DNA of 64,000 nt from the NCBI GenBank assembly GCA_038503065.1, contig JBCAMK010000002.1, forward strand, positions 558,001 through 622,000, given 5' to 3'. Both the position numbers and the translations under genes were made by a program. This DNA is from Paragyromitra xinjiangensis. Lineage: Eukaryota > Ascomycota > Pezizomycetes > Pezizales > Discinaceae. The notes under the pieces are model-generated. The model saw nothing but the letters and a program-made list of their open reading frames with translations, made no database searches and was not told the origin of the DNA. How positions within the stretch are numbered: position 1 is the stretch's first letter; every line of letters starts with the position of its first letter. Shown in pieces: positions 60,205-64,000 of this stretch.

Positions 60205-61273
60205 GGTATGGATAAGAAGCTAGGGAAGGGATAAAGAGTTTCTGACTATAGAGCTTGGGGTTCTGCGGCTCCTAGGGATTCTTTGTGTTAAGGTGGTGTT
60301 TGTGGGGGCTAAACGCAAGGTAAATAGGGTCGAAAAAGCAAACACTTTTAAGAATCTGACATCGTCATTATGATTGAAGACTTGTTTTGAAAGATTGATA
60401 CAAGAAAAGGCTTTCACTGGGATCGTCTGAGACTTGTCTTTCACTTTTGTTGGATATATTGCTTCTTGGGATATCTTCTTTGAGCATATTCTCGTATTCG
60501 CCATTTGGTTCCTCGTTAGCGTTTTCCCTCCCCACAAGCTCTTACCTCTTGAAGGTTGCCGTGATTCGGGTACGGGGCGAGGATTTTCTAAATAACATGA
60601 GGGCCTATGGCGTTGGTATGGATCTTGAGTTATTTAGGCTTTATATAGAGAGTCTTTACCTGATTCCCTTCCAATAGGCTTCCCACTTCATGTGAAAGTC
60701 TACTACCGGATATCCATAGTTTAGCAATTCTGACCTACTATATTTCACGGGAAAGGTCTTATGGGATCGGTGACTTTGTCTTTTATCTTCATGTACTAGT
60801 CCCAACCATACCCGCAGTTCCATAGATGGAAACCATTTTGTTCAACGGATACAAGTGATAGTAATCTGTTGGAATAATAAGCATGTGCGGGCGGGGTGAC
60901 TTGATTGCTCTATCCTCTAAAGATTGGCGATGCTTTCCCGTCTGTGCTCGTCAGGTTCCCTAGATGCCTGTGCGCTCATGTGTCTCCAAAGCCACGCCTG
61001 GATGGTATCGTATTAGGAAACCAGCCATGTGATCGAGTGAGCGGCTATGATGATGCTGTCATCTCAACCTCCAAATATATACGATAAAAACAGGTATACG
61101 ACTAATCAAAAGGTCTTAAACCTACACCGGATATCTATCCATATCAGAAATGTTGAGCAGGGATAATAAAAGAAGTTGACCAGTATGAATGCGGCTCTGC
61201 AGACGCCAAGCCCCGACTTCACCAACCATAGGTACCTCTTCCTTGAAGATCCCATAGACATCATTAACGCACG
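60205..61273. other. Divergent BTB/RRM intergenic region
   Basis: About 1.1 kb between two divergent start codons. No gene seen; open frames of 60-105 codons have no protein-like features. Confidence 0.4.
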
Positions 61274-61857
61274 ATGTCAGAAACCACCAGACTAAAGTCG
61301 ACCGTCTTCGTTGGTAAGATTTCTCGCTTTCTTAGCTCCTTCAGGAACAGTAGGATTGGACCTCGCTAACAAGAACTCTAGGCGGCCTTGACAATGCCGT
61401 AACTAAGGAGATCCTCCATGCCGCGTTCCTCCCGTTCGGTGGTATAACCGAAGTCCAGCTCCCACGCGATGAGCGAAGCACGGAGCCACACCGTGGATTT
61501 GGCTATGTCGAGTTTGAAGAACCTACGGATGCTGCTGCGGCGATCGATAATATGGACCAGAGTATGCTGGCAGGGAGGGTGTTGAATGTGGCACAGGCGA
61601 AACCACAGAAGGAGGGGACAGTTTTGGGAAGCAAGGTTGCGGTCTGGGAACAGGTATGGCTTTATCTACTTTGATTCAAAGTTTAGGTGGTGAATGAGCT
61701 GATTCATATATAGGAGAGCTGGTTGGAAAAGCATGAGGTTAGTGAGGAGGACCGGGCTGCTGCGCAGAAGGCGAAAGAGGAAGCGATGGCAAAGGAGGGG
61801 GTTGATCCGATGCAAGGTCTAGAAGGGCTTGATGTTGCTGGTCCAAAGCCAGAATAA
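61274..61857 (+). CDS. RRM protein related to the N-terminus of cyclophilin PPIE/Cyp33
   Basis: Exons 61274-61313, 61382-61653 and 61714-61857 give 151 aa. One RRM (residues ~8-85) has RNP2 TVFVGGL and RNP1 RGFGYVEF. The blocks LHAAFLPFG.I and AAAAIDNM, and the post-RRM VWEQESWLEKH, match the first half of human PPIE/Cyp33. The cyclophilin isomerase domain that follows in PPIE is absent: the frame ends after a Lys/Ala/Glu helix and GLEGLDVAGPKPE. It probably binds RNA in the nucleus; a spliceosome link is inference from PPIE. Splices are canonical and in frame. Confidence 0.87.
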
Positions 61858-62221
61858 CAGCATGGAGACACTCGAAGCGATAATCCATACCATTCGTCTA
61901 TTCATAGCATTTCTTATAAATATATTCGGCTAAATAGCGCGAATGATGGGAGGATACACCAATTTAATCTTTGTATAACACAAGGTCTGATTCATGGCGT
62001 TAAGGGATGGTATAGCCATGTATCTATCACAATATATCTCTGTTTCCATAAGACTTATATATAAGATTTACACATGACATCACATAATTAGTTTATGCCT
62101 TGGTGATGATATCGCATTGCTTTAAACTGTACTACAAGCAATCCACCTCGATCCATCCACATCAAATCAATCCAATTCTTGGAAAAATTACTCTCGCGAC
62201 TTAATACCGATAGTAAGTTGT
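61858..62221. other. Convergent intergenic gap
   Basis: AT-rich DNA between the RRM gene and the 3' end of the putative small membrane protein gene. Nothing else seen. Confidence 0.4.
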
Positions 62222-62865
62222 TTAGTGATGTTCGGACCGGGGAGATCTCGAAAGTCGCAGCTGCTTGTCGACGTACAGCTTGCGGCCCATGGAGAATATA
62301 GCCACTAAGAAGCAGCCAAAATTGTCAGCGCAGCTGGGAGAATAATATATGCAAGAGATTCAGTGCTTACTTCCAACACCAGCACTGGTTCACCGGAAAA
62401 AATGTAGGTTAGTTTGGTGTTTTACTGTGGTTTGTTAAAGAGAGATTCGTACCCGATAACAATTCCTACAGACAGCGCCGATTTATCATTAGCTCCAATA
62501 AAATTCGGAATGTGCACGAAATGAATCGGGACGTATTGGCTCATACCTAGAGGAATCAATTCTGGAGGAACCTTCTTCAACTGCCGGATCCTCTGAGAGA
62601 TCGTATGCGCTATCCATCCAAAAGAAATCAGCATCCCCATCACATAGCTCCTCAAGTTTTCCACGATCGCCAGAAACCACCCCGTATTCCCGTTTCTTTA
62701 AATCAAAGTGCTCATGACGTGATTCGATAACTGTAGAATCGCACGACTGGAAAAGTATTGGGGAACAGTACCACTTTGCTCTTGCTTCTAAAACATCACA
62801 TTTAAATCAGCAATTGCAATACGGAAACGCAGATAATAAGAGCAAGAACGTACGGGCATAGCCAT
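62222..62865 (-). CDS. Putative small membrane protein (exon model uncertain)
   Basis: The 3' part is convincing. Three short pieces, near 62500-62455, a ~14-nt exon near 62370 and the last exon ending at 62222, join in frame to read ALSVGIVIG, AGVG, MAIFSMGRKLYVDKQ and finish RSPRSEHH. That is a Gly-rich membrane helix with a basic tail. The 5' part is unclear. A well-placed ATG at 62865 (CAACATGGCT) starts MAMP, followed by a GTACGT donor. The exon from 62787 can be read as KQEQSGTVPQYFSS or, in another frame, as WYCSPILFQSCDSTV. The second reading stays open for about 80 codons but does not phase cleanly to the 3' part. No family recognised. Confidence 0.4.
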
Positions 62866-63440
62866 GTTGAAAGCGTTGTTCTAGAAACTGCGGGGAATAG
62901 GATTGAGTGGAGAGTTGGGAAGTGGGTTGTGTGGTTGATCCGAGAGATCGGGTGAGACTGATGTCGACGAGGTTAAATGATTGGCTGCTTTAATCATGCC
63001 TTGGCCTTTATTGGCTTCCAAGCAAAAGCGGCGGGCGCCGGGTAACTAGCTTATGACGACAGCATAGATTTAAAGGTTACAGTAGTAGGTGCTGGGGTTT
63101 CTGTCCTCAGCAATACTTCGTGAGGTATTATGTTGAGATTCGATTCTGTTGAAATCGAGTCAATCAAGGTGCTATTGTTATTCAGATGAAGAGTTTCTTT
63201 CACCGAATATCACTCGCCGTAATTCTCGAAGCTAAATTTTGGGATCTAGCATTCTCAAGTTTGAGCAAGATTAGGGCCATGGTGAGTTTTGGCCATTTAT
63301 CATTAATCGCTCCTCCTTAATAGATTTTAAGTAATATATTAAAGACCGAAATTATCAGGAGATGCTTTATGGGGTGGCGATTTTATTAGGATTAGGCTAT
63401 AGATATTCTCGAATTTGAATATTGTATACTTCATCGCATA
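62866..63440. other. Intergenic
   Basis: No gene seen. Two copies of the dispersed ATCACTCG motif lie at 63209-63216 and 63440-63447, the second overlapping the RCC1 gene stop codon. Confidence 0.4.
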
Positions 63441-64000
63441 TCACTCGCCTTCTTCAAACCTAATAAACGTGCCCCACCCTCCGGCAAACAACTTTCTAGC
63501 ATTCATCCCTTTTGGTAGACCCTCCAACTCTTTCCACTCCCTCTGAAATCCCATATTGCCCGTTCCAACCTGTCCGTTCTCACCCCTTCCCGCAGCCCAC
63601 ACTCTCCCATCCGCCGTCAGCGCTACTATATGCCCTTCTCCAACCACTACATCTTTCACATCTAGACCACTTCCTAAATCTACTAAATGTACCTCTCCAC
63701 CATCTAGGTTCTCCAGCCCTTCAATTATCTCTCCGTCACCTGCACGTCCACCCCATATATAGAGATCTTCCTGCCTACTCAGGGCCGCTGTGATCCAACC
63801 ACCCGAGGAAATATGAGCGATTGGGACACCACCAAGGGCGTCAATAATACCAGGTTGGTTGGCGGGTTGGTCGGGAGAATCTAAACTACGGCCGAGGTTA
63901 CAATGGCGTGGGTCACCGAAAGTGAAGACTTCACCTCCGGCAGTGAGAAAGGCAAAGGCAGACTCATTAGATTCGAGCTCAATTATTTCGGATATTGTGT
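63441..64000 (-). CDS. RCC1-repeat (ATS1-like) protein, 5' end beyond the window
   Basis: Partial gene: about 186 C-terminal residues, with the start off the right edge. The frame is open to the end of the window with no intron needed. RCC1-type blades are visible: FLTAGGEVFTFGDPRHCNLG, ISSGGWITAALS..EDLYIWGG, and VGEGHIVALTADGRVWAAGRGENGQVGTG (in overlapping parts). These form a seven-bladed propeller that often acts as a guanine-exchange or protein-binding scaffold. With only the end visible, whether this is Rcc1, an Ats1-like protein or another member cannot be told. Confidence 0.85.
   Translation of the reverse strand, partial: TISEIIELESNESAFAFLTAGGEVFTFGDPRHCNLGRSLDSPDQPANQPGIIDALGGVPIAHISSGGWITAALSRQEDLYIWGGRAGDGEIIEGLENLDGGEVHLVDLGSGLDVKDVVVGEGHIVALTADGRVWAAGRGENGQVGTGNMGFQREWKELEGLPKGMNARKLFAGGWGTFIRFEEGE

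Noticed and set aside
1..64000. CRISPR array, defence island, rRNA operon or prophage
   Set aside because: Nothing with regular direct repeats and spacers, no phage genes, and no rRNA; the window is eukaryotic.

Overview
The window is nuclear DNA from a filamentous ascomycete fungus (Pezizomycotina). The genes have short GT..AG introns, mostly about 45-200 nt. The protein set is ascomycete: a Cys-3/MetR-type bZIP, Rox1/Rfg1-like HMG-box, Bdf1, Wbp1, Dbp6 and Gua1. The AT-leaning intergenic DNA carries decayed DNA transposons. An early-diverging lineage such as Pezizomycetes fits the long degenerate intergenic stretches, but that placement is inference. No operons, CRISPR arrays or intact rRNA/tRNA genes were found. 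Exon limits were read by eye from splice signals and from whether the joined protein made sense; all main models keep frame across every junction.

Layout. 1-10,600: gene-poor, degenerate DNA with homopolymer tracts. 10,905-16,003: a sulfur-regulator-like bZIP, Bcd1 (box C/D snoRNP assembly) and ribosomal protein eS8. 16,413-19,727: a decayed pogo/Fot1 transposon with 54-bp terminal inverted repeats and TA duplications. 20,018-24,249: a large Rad5/SHPRH-like SNF2 ATPase. 24,405-24,962: a MITE. 25,399-27,727: a flavin monooxygenase fused to a DUF6314-like domain. Then mitochondrial seryl-tRNA synthetase (-), Dbp6 (-), Wbp1 (+) and NatD (-). 34,953-37,310 is a gene-free relic stretch. 37,311-46,883 holds four minus-strand genes: GMP synthase, GTP cyclohydrolase II, HMG-box factor and SGNH-hydrolase-like protein. 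46,884-51,721 is long non-coding or unresolved DNA ending in a pyrimidine-rich promoter. Then Bdf1 (+), a COG2907-type FAD oxidoreductase (+), a BTB protein (-), a PPIE-like RRM protein (+), a poorly resolved small membrane protein (-) and a partial RCC1-repeat protein (-) running off the right edge.

Most genes are housekeeping: ribosome biogenesis and translation (eS8, Bcd1, Dbp6, SerRS), chromatin (SNF2, Bdf1, NatD), ER N-glycosylation (Wbp1), and nucleotide and flavin synthesis (Gua1 and Rib1, neighbours that respectively make and consume guanine nucleotides). There is no sign of a dedicated cluster or defence island. The unusual items are the FMO-DUF6314 fusion, a tRNA-like sequence inside the transposase intron, an SGNH protein without its GDS serine, a 14-nt microexon in GUA1, and a short dispersed motif (core ATCACTCG) seen far more often than chance predicts.
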